From Porphyra umbilicalis (taxonomy: Eukaryota; Rhodophyta; Bangiophyceae; Bangiales; Bangiaceae): a stretch of DNA of 64,000 nucleotides. Below, in pieces: positions 32,902 through 43,797 of the stretch; position 1 is the stretch's first letter, and each line of letters starts with the position of its first letter. A program made the translations under genes and the position numbers. The stretch is taken from assembly GCA_002049455.2 (NCBI GenBank), contig KV918978.1, forward strand, positions 1-64,000, given 5' to 3'. The notes under the pieces are model-generated. The model had not been told where the DNA came from, searched no databases, and worked only from the letters and a program-made list of their open reading frames with translations.

Positions 32902-33825
32902 GCAGCAGCGATCGCCAGCGGCGGGGTTGGCGTCCGATAGCGGGGGGTGGGCGCTAGTGACACGGGAGGCGGGCGGCAGCTGAGGCGACGGCGGCCGGTA
33001 GAGGCGGCGGTCGGAAGTGGGGGCGGCGAGCGGCAGCGGGGGTGGCGGCACAGGGCTGCTGGGCTAGGGGATGAGAATTCTTAATTATGGGGCAGGAACA
33101 GGAATAGGAGTGCTGTCGTTAATGACATGGGATAGATTGGGTCGACATGAAAATGGTCTGAAGGCAACTACACGATCTGCGAAGCTCTCGAGAGCTTGAT
33201 CTGCATTGGCGCGCGCAGCGCGCCGTATGCACCCCCCCCCCCCCCTCGGTGCGGTGCTGATCTTCGCAGCTCATATTCGCGTATCTTCTGCGAAAACAAG
33301 GATGCCCGATTCCTACCTCCACTTGATCGGCGTGACCGCGACCGTGCCGCATGGGGAGGCGGCCCGGAGGGCGAGGGAGGTGCGCATCAGTCCCCCCTCT
33401 ACAGTAGGAGGTAGGAATCGGGCATCCTTGTTTTCGCAGAAGATCCGCAAATATGAGCTGCGAAGATCAGCACCGCACCGAGGGGGGGGGGGGGTGCATA
33501 CGGCGTGCTGCGCGCGCCAGATGCAGATCAAGCTCTCGAGAGCTTTGCAGATCGTGTAGCTGCCTTCAGACCATTTTCATGTCGACCCAATCTATCCCAT
33601 GTCATTAACGACAGCACTCCTATTCCTGTTCCTGCCCCATAATTAAGAATTCTCATCCCCCAGCCCAGCAGCCCCGTGCCGCCACCCCCGCTGCCGCTCG
33701 CCGCCCCCACTGCCGACCGCCGCCTCTAACGGCCGCCGTCGCCTCAGCTGCCGCCCGCCTCCCGTGTCGCTAGCGCCCACCCCCCGCTGCCGGACGCCAA
33801 CCGCGCCGCTGGCGATCGCTGCTGC
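32902..33825. mobile_element. Fold-back (long inverted repeat) element
   Basis: Arms 32902-33320 and 33407-33825 are both 419 bp and inverted copies of each other. The outer ends read GCAGCAGCGATCGCC, and the inner ends meet at TCCTACCTCC around an 86-bp spacer. Arms include TTAATTATGGGGCAGGAACA and a poly-C/poly-G run. No target duplication was recognised. The outer half of one arm recurs alone at 7288-7530. Confidence 0.85.
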
Positions 33826-34218
33826 TGTAGCATATCTCTGCTCCCAATTGGCAATTGGCCGCGAGTAGCCCCCTTGACTGGCCGAATCCACGGATTTGTG
33901 TGACTCGGCTTGTGGCACGCCCTTTGAGGGGTTACTTCCGCATTGTTCATTTTTTATTGTTTGTTTGCTTGCCTGTCTTATCTGTCTGCCGGCACTCATT
34001 ATGATCGATTGATCGGATGGTGTATCGACCAGTGACGTTGTTTGTTTTAAGCCACCGTGGATCCCGGGTTGCCGTCGTGGGCGCCACCCGGCTCCCCATC
34101 GGATGCCCTTCAACAAAAGGTCGTCTTCGTCGCCGTGACGGCGATAGAACTCGCTTTATTGCGTAGCTACGGTCGGTCTCAGTACACTGGTAATTGAACT
34201 ATCGTTATGAATACCACA
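33826..34218 (+). repeat. Putative 5' LTR of element 3
   Basis: Begins TGTAGCATATC and ends GAATACCACA two bases before the primer-binding site. The left limit is uncertain because it abuts the fold-back element and the 3' LTR is not in the window. Confidence 0.4.
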
Positions 34219-34220
34219 TT

Positions 34221-34238
34221 TGGTGGACCAGCAGGGGA
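34221..34238 (+). promoter_or_regulatory. Primer-binding site, LTR element 3
   Basis: TGGTGGACCAGCAGGGGA, one mismatch from the site of elements 1 and 2. Confidence 0.7.
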
Positions 34239-34447
34239 TACCCTCGCCTTCATCGTGCCTCGCGGCACGGTGTCCCCGAGAACTTTCTCGCTGCCTCGTG
34301 GCATTGTGCCGGTGTCGATACGGTCGCTTGGCGCGCGGGGCGTAAGCCATCGACTTGTGGGCGTGGTGCCGGGGCATCACGGTTGAGATCTCCGACGTTG
34401 GCGCGCAGGGCGTAAGCCAAGTCGGAACACTTTGTTCAGGTCCCAGT

Positions 34448-36094
34448 ATGTCTACTGGTGGTACCGGCGGCACTCGGCGAGCCAGAGACGGCAAGTTGCC
34501 AGCTGGCTACCGGCCGCCGGGCGGGGGACAAGGCACTCCTGCCGCCTCCGACGCCCCAACGGACGGTGCTCCAACTCCTCCCATCCCTGCGGACCAAGCC
34601 GCCTCTGGGCAGATGCAGGTGGTGGAGAGCCTGAAGGCGGCCGTTGAAGCTTTTCAGCGACGCCTAACGGCCCAAGAACAGACTAACGAGTCTCTGGCGC
34701 GAGCCAATGACAAGTTGGTCGACGACGTCTAGGCCCTGCGCAAGGTCGACTCCCATGAGGAGGAACGCCGTGTGGCTAAGTCTCGCCGCCAGTCGGGCGA
34801 CAAGACCAAGGATTTCAAGAAGACGAGCAAGGTGATTAAGGACAAGTCCGTCCGCAAGGACGCTCCGGCTAACGCCGCGCTTTCCTCATCTTCCGACGAT
34901 TCCGCCTCTGGGTCAAGCCCGACGTCGTCAGACGACGACAACCCCAACGCGACGGACATGTCCTCTTCGGACGATGGCCACGGGCCCCCAGGCCCGCCGT
35001 CGCCCCCAAGTGGGTCCTCACCGAGCGACAGCTCAAGCGAGTCGGACGCGGCCGCGCGCAAGCGCCCCGCGACCGCCACCAAACGGAAGGAGCGACTTGA
35101 AAAAGCCGATTGGATCAAGGTGATCCGCCCGGCTAATAGCCGCTTCAAGACACTCCTGGACTACAGGAAGTACTTCCTGATCCGACGTCAACTGACGTAT
35201 ACGCCTAAAGAGGCGCAGCGGTCGCAACGTCTCCTCAAACGTTTGGACGGAGCGTTCCATGGTCAACAGCCATTCACGGGAGCCCTGCCCTTGGGCATCT
35301 TCACGTTCTTGACGACCTTTCGCCGCGCGTGCGACGCGCCTGGGCTGACGCACGGTCAAGCCCTTCCGCTTATGGTCTTTCGACCAGCCGGCAACGCCAA
35401 GATGGCCTTCTCCGGCGCTCTTCACGGCACCCTTGGACGTAAGCGTTATGCCATCCGTACATACGGAGATGCCGTCAACTGGCTTTTTTCGAAGTATGCG
35501 ACGCACGCAACTATGGCTAACGCCTATCAATACATCATTACGATGAAGCAACAAGACAATGAGGCGCCCACGGCCTTTGGTTATCGCGTGGAAACGCAAT
35601 GCGACCTCCTGAACGGTTTGTTCGACATCCAAGACGTTAAGGACGTCTTCATCACTGGTCTTTCGGAACTTGTGCAAGCGCACGTCCGGGTCCTGAACGA
35701 CCAGTTCCCCGACCGAACCCTGTCCGAGATGGTCGCCACCGCGCAGATGTACTGGGACGGTACTAACAAGTTGGGTTTGCAACTCAAGATGACCCGCCCA
35801 ACGGCGATCAAAGTCGTTTACGCGACACAAGACCAGCGGACGACGACGGAACGATCGTTCACACCGGTTCGTACCCCGCCGCCCCCTCGGGCCGCCGTCC
35901 CTCAAGCCAATCGGGCTGACGTCTGTTACAACTGTAACAAGCCGGGGCACTTCGCCGCACAGTGTGCCGAGCCTTATCGCCCTCGCGAGCGTCGCCAACC
36001 GGCTATCGGCGTTCATGCCCTTGCCGACGGTAACGTCGAAGAAGACGAGATCGAGCATCCGGCCGACGCCATGGACGACTCGAAAAACGTCTAG
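34448..36094 (+). pseudogene. gag: Gag of element 3, with an in-frame TAG
   Basis: A single frame of about 549 codons from ATG 34448, broken by TAG at 34730-34732 inside a helical, probably coiled-coil segment (LTAQEQTNESLARANDKLVD). Then come a Lys-rich stretch, a Ser/Asp-rich acidic linker and the capsid-like domain (FTGALPLGIFTFLTTFRRAC). A CCHC zinc knuckle CYNCNKPGHFAAQC lies near the end. The downstream intact ORF starts at ATG 34772. The TAG most simply reflects a CAG-to-TAG change. The family is as for elements 1 and 2 but clearly diverged. Pol starts in a different frame at the gag end. Confidence 0.82.
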
Positions 36095-36298
36095 GCTGGG
36101 TGCCCGACTTGGGGTTGCCCAGCGGAACGCGAAAGCGTACGTTGACAAGACTCTTACGTCGTGCCCTTCGGCACTACGAGATCGCAGCCACGTTAGGCCA
36201 TGCCTGCGCGTAATACGAAGTTTCCGCCCTGTCTTAGACACGGGCGCCGGGGTGAACATAGTGCGAACTCGTGTTCTCCCTTCGAACTGGATGGCTTA

Positions 36299-36560
36299 GA
36301 GCATTCCCACCAATGTCGGGCCAACGCCATATTGGGCACACGTTGCAGAAACGTGTCTCAAATTCGCCGTTGGCCAGTTCTCGGGGCGGGTAACAATGTC
36401 AAACGTGCACGCGGCGTTGCCAACGGAGGTCAAGCGAGTTAAAACGCGAATGTTCTTGCGTCCGATTCGGCGTCGCAGCCGTTGGCCCCAGGGCCAACGA
36501 GTTACTAACGGAGCCTCCGTTGGCAACTCGTTGGCCCTAGGGCCAACGGATTCTGTGCTC
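36299..36560. repeat. Left subterminal hexamer array of the TTA element
   Basis: Repeated GCCAAC/GTTGGC, including a palindromic cluster at 36478-36550 (CCGTTGGCCCCAGGGCCAAC, then CGTTGGCCCTAGGGCCAACG). The right end at about 41570-41762 has a comparable array. Such arrays often serve as transposase-binding sites. Confidence 0.75.
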
Positions 36561-36754
36561 TGATTGGTCCATCGCGGTTTCGCGGGGATAAATGAGTGAC
36601 ATATGCCACTTCATATTGTCCTCAGATTGGCCAATGTATCATATTTTTGTTTCGACATCTACCCACGGATAAAATATGGTAGCTCTCGGAACTGGGCGAC
36701 TGCCTGTCAGCTCGGCCCAATGGTCCCGATCGTTGGAGCGTGTCACGTATCGAT

Positions 36755-37499
36755 CAGGGGTTGTCATGGATACATCCCCGAGGATTATATCCGTGCATTA
36801 CATCCGTATCCACTTCGGATATGAGCCGGGGACGCATATCCCAAATGCATTATGAGAAAAGGAGGTGAGGATATATCTGTCCTGTCGGACAGAATTTGCA
36901 AGATTATATCGGATCCGTATCCCAGATATGAGATTCAGGATACAGGGATATATACGGTTATGAGGCTTCCCGCGCCTGGCGAATTCTGGATAAACACAGT
37001 CGACCTCTCTTTTCGCGTGCCGACAATCGCGGAATTAATGTTCAAACATTTGGGAGCGACAAGCGGCGATCCAGCCCGACCCAGGTTGAACCGTTCTATC
37101 ACGTGATTCGACCCGATTGCGTTGTTGCCAGAGTGTAGCACGAGATTTCAAACGGTCATTCTGACGCCCATTTACACAAACGGCAAGAGACCGCCCCGAC
37201 GCTTGGGGCGTTGAAGTCAAGTGTGGATTTCAGGTCGTACTGACATCCATTTGGCGCTCGAATAAGGCTGGATGGCGATCTTCTTGGGCTCTTATTGAGC
37301 TGTCCGTCGGACTTGGGAGACTATATCCGGATCTAATAATTGTATCCGGATACGAATATATTGTACTCAAATGTTCGGTTCCGGAGGCAAATATCCAGAT
37401 CCGGATCTCAGCTGAGGGAGTTATCCGTAATCAGATACGAAGGATCGGCGTGTATCCGTATCCTACTACGGCCCAAAAACCATATCCTGACAACCCCTG
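36755..37499. mobile_element. hAT-type MITE nested in the TTA element
   Basis: 745 bp, CAGGGGTTGTCATGGATA at one end and the inverted CAGGGGTTGTCAGGATATGG at the other. The 8-bp target duplication is GTATCGAT / GTATCAAT (one mismatch; 36747-36754 and 37500-37507). The interior is rich in GGATATATCC and TATCCGGATCCG-like motifs. No coding capacity was seen. Confidence 0.85.
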
Positions 37500-37649
37500 G
37501 TATCAATCATGCGGTGGCGCGTGGCCGAACGGTCTTTCGGGTGCATCAGACACGCGGCGCGTTGACAGAGACACTGCGAACATGAGAGGATCGGCGAGGT
37601 GAGGGGGCACACGAGGCAGGGCTGCGCTGAGCGGCCCCGCGTCGCGCCC

Positions 37650-40050
37650 TCTTCAGGCTGCGACGCGGCCGCTCAGGCCACCACGCGTGCCCGCGTGGCG
37701 GCCGTGGCCAGCGCCGGTGCGCGCCCTCCCCCCCCCTCCCGCACCGCACGGCAGTGGCCGGGGCCCACGGCAGTGCCCACGGCCGCCCTGACCACGGCCG
37801 GCACAGCACCAGCGACCCCTGCACGCCGACTGCCGTCGCCCCCACCCCACCCACCGCAACCCCGGCCGTCCTGGCCGCCCCCACCGCCGTCGGCCGCGCC
37901 TCCCCAGGCTGCCACCGCCCTCGCGGCTGCCAGTGGTCGCCGGCCCCGCCGCCCCCGAGACCGCCGCCCGCCTCTCCGTCGCCGACGCCGGCCTCTGCCC
38001 CTCGCTTCCCCGCCGCCGTCCGCGGCCGCCACCACCGCAGCCATCACCGCCGCCGCTTCCAGGCGCCGGCCGCCCCTCCCCCGCCGCCCCCGCCACCGTC
38101 GACGGCCACTGCTGGTGTCCGCCGCCGCCGCCCGAGCTGAACCTGCTGCCGTCGCCGTTGTCGGCCGCCCCCGCCTCCTCTGCCCATGCCGACTGCTGCC
38201 GCCGCCCCTTCCGCCGACGTCTTCCCTGCCCCCACCACGGTCGGCCGCCGGCGCCATCTGCCGCTGGCCCTCCTCCCCGGTCCCCGCCGTTGACGACGGC
38301 CGCGCCGGCCATCGCCGCTCCTTCCACGGCCGCCGACGGCCGCCGCCCCCGTCCTGACCATCGCCGCTCACCCCCCCCGCTGCCACCTCCGACAGCCGCA
38401 TCCGCCGTCGCCGCCCCGCGCGAAATCGCTTTCGTCTGCCGCCCCCGCTGTCGACGCCACCCCCGCCGCCGCGGTTCGCAGCCGCCACGCCCGCTGTCCT
38501 CACGGCCGTTACCGCCAGCCACCGGCCACCGCTCCACCGCCGCCCCCGCCACCGTCGGCAGCCACTGCCGGTGTCCGCCGCCGCCGCCCCAGCTGACCCT
38601 GCTGCCGTCGCCGTTGTGGGCCGCGCCCACCTCCCCTGTCCATTCCGCCTGCTGCCGCCACCCCTCCGGCCGGCGCCGTCCCCGCTCCCGCCGCTGTCGA
38701 CCGCCGGCGCCGCGGCGACCGACGCCCGCGTCTTCAGCTGGCCCCCTCACTGCTGCCCCCACCGCCGCCCCTTCCGTCGCTGCCTCCCCTGCCGCCGCCG
38801 CTCGCTGCCGCTGCCGCCCCCGATGACGTCCGCTTAGGCCGACAGCCGTCCGCGCCGCAGCCCCAGTCCCCGCAGTTGGCGACGGCCGCCGCCGCCGTCG
38901 CCGCGCCCGCCGCCGCCCCCGCAGCGGCCTCTGACCGCCGCAATCTGCTCCCTCCGCCCTCCCCGCTGTCGCCGCCCCCCCCGCCGCCGTCGAAAGCCGC
39001 CGCCACGACCCCCTCCGGCCGCCGGCCCCGTCGATCGCCAACCCCTGCCCCGCCCCCGTCTCCGTCGTCGCCGCTCCCAAGACCGCCGCCGTCGCCGCCG
39101 ACAGCGGACACCACGGCCGGCTCCGCCACAGCGGCCCCCACCCCCCCTGCCGCCGCTGCTCGAGCTGCCGTCGGCTGCCGCCGCCCCACCGCCGCTCCTG
39201 CCGTCGCCGCCCGCATGCTCCCGCTTACAGACGCCCCCACGTTTTCCGCCACCTCCGCCACCGCCGACGGCCGAACCCGCCGTCTCTGCCTCCCCCGCCG
39301 CCGCCAACCGCCGTTTCCGCCGTCGCTGCTTCAGTCGAACGCCGCCCCCGACGCCGCCTCCGTCCAAGCCTGCGCCGTCCGAGCCCCGTGCCGCCACCGT
39401 GAGCCGTTTCGGCAGTCGGCGCCCCCCCCGCCGACGCCGACCACCGACCCCGCCGTCGCCGCCTCCACGACCACCGCGTACCGCCACCACCGATGACAGC
39501 CGCCCCCGTCTCTGCGGCCGCCGCCGCCGTCGCCGGCCACCACCCTCACCGCCCCAGCAGTTGCCTTTGCCCGCCGCCGCCCTCGCCAGCTTCGCCGACT
39601 CAGCCGTGCGCCGCCCCCCCCCCGGCAACCGCAGCCCCCTACATCCCCGCCGCCACAAGCCACCGCCGCTGGTCACCCCGACAGTCTACCGCCATCGGCC
39701 ACCGCCCCCAAGCTGCCGCCGCCGCCGCCGCCGCTGCCGCCGCTTTCGCCCCCCCAGCCGCCATCGCCCCCGCCGCCGTCCTTCGCCACCGCGTTCGCCG
39801 CCAACGCTGTGGCCGCCGGGTGAGGCCGCCGCCCTCTCCGCAGCGGCCCTCTTCGCCCCAGCCGTCGTCCGCCGCGGTGCCCGCCACCGCCCCCACCATC
39901 GTGTGCCGCCCGCGCTGGTCCACAGCTCTCGTCGCCGTGCACTGCCACGCCGTCCCGCCCCCCCCGTCCCTGGTGACCCCCTCCGTCGCAAAGGGCGCCC
40001 GCGCTGCGTACTCCGCCGCCCTCACTCGCTGCCCCCACTGCCCCTAGCGC
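37650..40050. repeat. CCG-rich low-complexity interior of the TTA element
   Basis: Over 2 kb of imperfect CCGCCG/GCCGCC sequence. Both strands carry long Pro/Arg/Ala or Gly/Arg frames without motifs, so no gene is called. Confidence 0.75.
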
Positions 40051-40059
40051 CCTGTCCCG

Positions 40060-41560
40060 CCAAACCCACCGCCAGCGTCGCCGTCTGCGGCCGCCCCCAC
40101 CCTCCCCACGGCTGACCCCTCCAGTGTCCTGCTCTGTGCGGCGGCTGCCGCTGTATCATCTGCAGAGTCAACGTACGGCGGCAGCCCCCTCAAAATTATT
40201 GTATTTGTCCAAATTCCACCACACAGCTCAAGCTTGCGCCGTGGAGTTGCTCACTTGAGAATACTCGCAGATACAAACAATATCAACTGCGCCAGAACCT
40301 GCAGTCTTGGCCAATGACATGTCCGGAGACGGGCAGAGGACAACGCAAACAATGTGCTGCTCTGAGCGTTTTGATATGAAGGTCTGCAAATTTTAATGCG
40401 ACAGCAATACCCCACACAGCAAGTGCGCTACAGGGGGATTCGTGGCACAGAGGGGACACGGCCGGCTGCCTCCGAGGGGCAAAAACCGGTGGCCACCATG
40501 ACTATAAACGGTAGTGTGGTGATGAGGGACCCCGCCTGTGTGCACCTGTGGTTGCTACGACTGGAGGCAACCACCGCCCCGTGCTGTCCACCGTGCGAGG
40601 GGGTCCGCCGCCCGCTGCCGGGGGCTCCGGGCAGTACCCCGGCCGCCAGGTCGCTTCTGTGTCGTTGCGGAGGGGGAAGAAACCGGGTGGGAGGGTTGCG
40701 CGGGGCCGGTCGGGGGGCGGCGCTGAAAGGCCAGGGGAGAGGGTGCGCTCGTCGCTAGCCGGTGAGTGCGCCTTGCTGCTGCCGATTGGTGGGGGCGCGC
40801 CGGGGTGGACCTGGGGCAGAGAAAGGGCTCCAGGTGGGGCAGAGGGGGGGTTGGTCGTGGGATGCTGGCGTGGTTAGAGGTGCGGCCGGGGTCGGGCTGG
40901 AGGTGGGGCTTGGTTGAGGTTGGCGTCCCAGCCTGTGGTCAGCTATCACATGCGACGTTGCAGCACGCAAACACCAACAACAACGCTTACGCGTTGGCGA
41001 CCCAGTGGACGGTCCTACAGTGAGCCTGCTGCCTGGGCTGTCAACGTTTCTACTCTCGCACTTGCCTGCAGTGCCCATAATAGCAGGAGGCAACAACACA
41101 AGTAAACAAACAGGCACTCAGAAGTGCCTAGATCTCGGTCTCTGCCCCCTATCGACCTTTTCTGGCCCAGCCTTGGCCTTCTCGGGACAGCACAGCCTGG
41201 AGACGGGGCGTGCCGGCACCTTAAAAATCTTTCTCGTCAGCCTAAGGTGGCACGCACACGGTCGAGGGTGACACGCACACGGCTCCCGGGCCACCTGCTG
41301 GCGTGATTTAACAGGCCACTGTGGCCGCTGACGACGGTTCGACCGGCATGATTCAGGCTCCAACACCTTCCACAGCCTGAGGCGGTGCGACCGCAACACA
41401 CGTCACGCACTCGAGCGGATTCAATCCGAATTGGTACCGAAAGGCCTCCACGTGTCTCGCTAGATTGCCTTGATTTGGGCGGTTTGGGCTCCGTTCACAC
41501 GCTTTCTGTGACATGTTCGGCACGTATTCGACGGACGCCTCTTCATTTCGATACTGGCGA
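40060..41560. other. TTA element interior, no supported gene
   Basis: Mixed-composition sequence. No conserved frame or RNA gene was recognised. Confidence 0.3.
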
Positions 41561-43047
41561 CGACGCTGATACGTGTCCTCCGTTGGCAACCACGCAGTGC
41601 GGCCAACAACGTCGAGGCCAACGGCGCTCAGATCTTCGAAAGGTAGCCCACTCTATTTTACCCATTACATTGCCCGTTGGCAACGCGTTGGCGCGTTGGC
41701 AACTGACCACTCGCAGGGCCACACGTAGCGGTTTCATGTCACCGTTTCAGACGGTTGGCCCGACATTGGTGGGAATGCTCTTACGCCGAAGAGTTGACCA
41801 CGCTTTTGCGCATCCGAGATGCAAACAACAATCGTCTCGTGACGAAGTATGCCATACATCTGTATGTAGACACCGGAGGTGTGCGTCTCTTTGACCGATT
41901 CCTCGTTTCCGATAACTTGTCAGTCCCGTGCATTCTTTGCACCGAGTTCATTGAACAAAACATCGAGAGCATATTGCCGCGCTTGCGCAAGATCGTCTGG
42001 CAAGAGCACGTGCGCTGCACGGAGGAACTACCTCGGCGACTGCCGATCTTATCTTGTCTTTACGACAGCGCGTGGGACCGCCACTGGCGAGATAGACCCG
42101 CTCGGGTTCGAGCCTGCAAACAGGTGCGTGTGAACGGACACAAGAGAGAGTGGATCATGGCCACGTGCGACACCCGTGGTATGGTTACCATCCCACCGAA
42201 CATTCGGTTGTGCCGACACAAGTCCATGGCAGTCGCCCGCGGCATCGCCATCGTCAAACCGGACGAACCTTTCTTGGTCAAGTAATGCAACTTCGGCAAG
42301 GACCAAGTCATTGTTCGTATGAACTCGACCTTGGGGTTCGCAGAACCCTACCAAGGGCCGATGCTTTCCGCCGTCTTGGATGACAACAACCCAAAAGGTG
42401 GAACCGATATCTCATCGGACGACGCGAGTCGTGACCCACTCGAGGACCTCGACCTCAGTGAGGCACCCGAATACCTGCACAAGCAGATTCGTGACATGCT
42501 TAAGACGCATTCGTCTATGTGGGATGGAACCCTTGGCGTCATCCGTGCTACGGAGCACGCCATCGTCACTCCTCCCGACGCTCTGCCCATACGGGCCCAA
42601 CCCTACCGCACCGGGCCGTGCAAACGGCAGATCATCTCTGATCAGATCAACAAAATGTTGAACCTCAACGTCATTGCCCCTAGCCATAGTGCTTGGGCAA
42701 GCCCCGTGGTAATTGTACCAAAGAAGAACGGCAAAGCCCGATTCTGTGTCAACTATGGTCGGTTAAACAACATCACCAAGAAGGATGCTTATCTCCTGCC
42801 TCGAATGGAGGACTGCCTTGACTCCTTGGGAGATGCCCAAGTGTTCACGTCTTTCGACTGCACCGCGGGGTACTGGCAAGTACCCTTACGCAAGGGCGAC
42901 CAAGAGAAGACGGCGATCACAACGCACTGTGGTATATACCACTGGTCGTCCATGCCTTTCGGCTTGACGAACGCGCCCGCTACCTTTCAGCGCGCGTTGG
43001 ATATTATCCTCTCGGGCTTGAAGTGGCAGATATGCCTTGTCTACTTA

Positions 43048-43076
43048 CAGCCGTTCTCCAAAAAATCCCTCAGTCA
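43048..43076 (+). repeat. T10 copy B terminal inverted repeat
   Basis: Same as the reverse complement of 18274-18302; the partner end is absent. Confidence 0.85.
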
Positions 43077-43381
43077 CGGAATGCAACAGTCATCGGATCC
43101 AACAGTTGAAACTCATAGAATTTCAAGTTTCTTCAGAGACAGAAAGACAACGTGGCCGATGTTTCAAGTCCACTGTCCCTGCAAGCCTCTGCGGTCCATT
43201 TTGTATCCCACAGTGGTCTCCAGCAAGAAGCAGGCGAGGCTGTCATGAGAGACCGACACATTAGTCTCGTGACTGCCGTTTTCTCGTGGAGCCTTGCATG
43301 ATTCGTCGCCTTGTCGTCCCATTTAGCAAGACAGCAGGGCGCTTTCTGAGAAGCGTTATTGCATCTTAGCATGCGATGTAA

Positions 43382-43564
43382 GTGTCTTCTCGGACCTTTG
43401 TTACGGCCAGTGAAGTGACGAGCACCGACGGAATTCAGCAGCTAGATGCTCTTGGCGTTGCGAACACGCTGCGGACGACGATCTGGGAAAATGTGACCGA
43501 TTTCACGCGTCCGTCGGTCGCACGCCACTGGCACGCCCCACACCATCTGGTGGCTGACGACTGA
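43382..43564 (+). CDS. Small conserved ORF, T10 copy B
   Basis: Counterpart of 17786-17968 in copy A; 60 codons, near-identical. No recognised domain. Confidence 0.3.
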   Translation: MSSRTFVTASEVTSTDGIQQLDALGVANTLRTTIWENVTDFTRPSVARHWHAPHHLVADD

Positions 43565-43797
43565 GCTCGGCTGTGCACGCTTCATCTGCCCATCATTCAT
43601 GTCCAGTCATTTGCGCACTCAAGAGGGTCTTGCTCCACGTCTCAATTGGCGCATGATTCGCCGTCCTCTCGTCAATCTGTTTCTGTCGACAGATCCGCTC
43701 GTCACGTTGCCAATGCTGAGCCCCCCCCCCCCCCCCCCCCCACCTATCCTCCGTTCTCCTCCAACCCTCGCCCTCTCCGACCAATCGCACGCCCGCC

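Larger units (their letters stand above)
36299..41780. mobile_element. 5.48-kb TTA-flanked element (non-autonomous, Harbinger-like target site)
   Basis: Perfect inverted termini of at least 27 bp starting GAGCATTCCCACCAATGTCG, flanked by TTA on both sides (36296-36298 and 41781-41783). Subterminal zones of about 260 bp at each end are packed with GTTGGC/GCCAAC hexamers in both orientations. No transposase frame is visible. The interior has a hAT MITE and a 2.5-kb CCG-rich tract. TTA duplication fits PIF/Harbinger, but the termini do not resemble typical Harbinger ends, so the superfamily is unproven. Confidence 0.88.
33826..43047 (+). mobile_element. LTR retrotransposon 3 (Ty3/gypsy-like), nested and incomplete
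   Basis: Order: putative LTR, primer-binding site, gag, protease (split by a 5.48-kb TTA-flanked element), and RT cut at YLDD by T10 copy B. RNase H, integrase and the 3' LTR are not found in the window beyond T10 copy B, whose far end is itself truncated. Confidence 0.85.
36095..43047 (+). pseudogene. pol: Pol of element 3 (protease + partial RT), multiply interrupted
   Basis: Protease DTGAG at 36237 is followed by VNIVRTRVLP, then the 5482-bp insertion (36299-41780). From 41781 the protease frame resumes correctly, with LYVDTGG and VPCILCTEFIEQ as the second half. TAA at 42283-42285 interrupts the linker. RT reads from about 42500: WASPVVIVPKKNGKARFCVNYG, DAQVFTSFDCTAGYWQVPL, FGLTNAPATFQRAL and CLVYL, where T10 copy B is inserted at TA in the YLDD catalytic motif. 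Nothing downstream of RT is seen. The protein is non-functional. Confidence 0.88.

Noticed and set aside
37653..39080. 475-codon minus-strand ORF (and long plus-strand frames) in the CCG-rich tract
   Set aside because: Pure Gly/Arg/Ala or Pro/Arg low complexity, open on both strands, no motif; explained by base composition.
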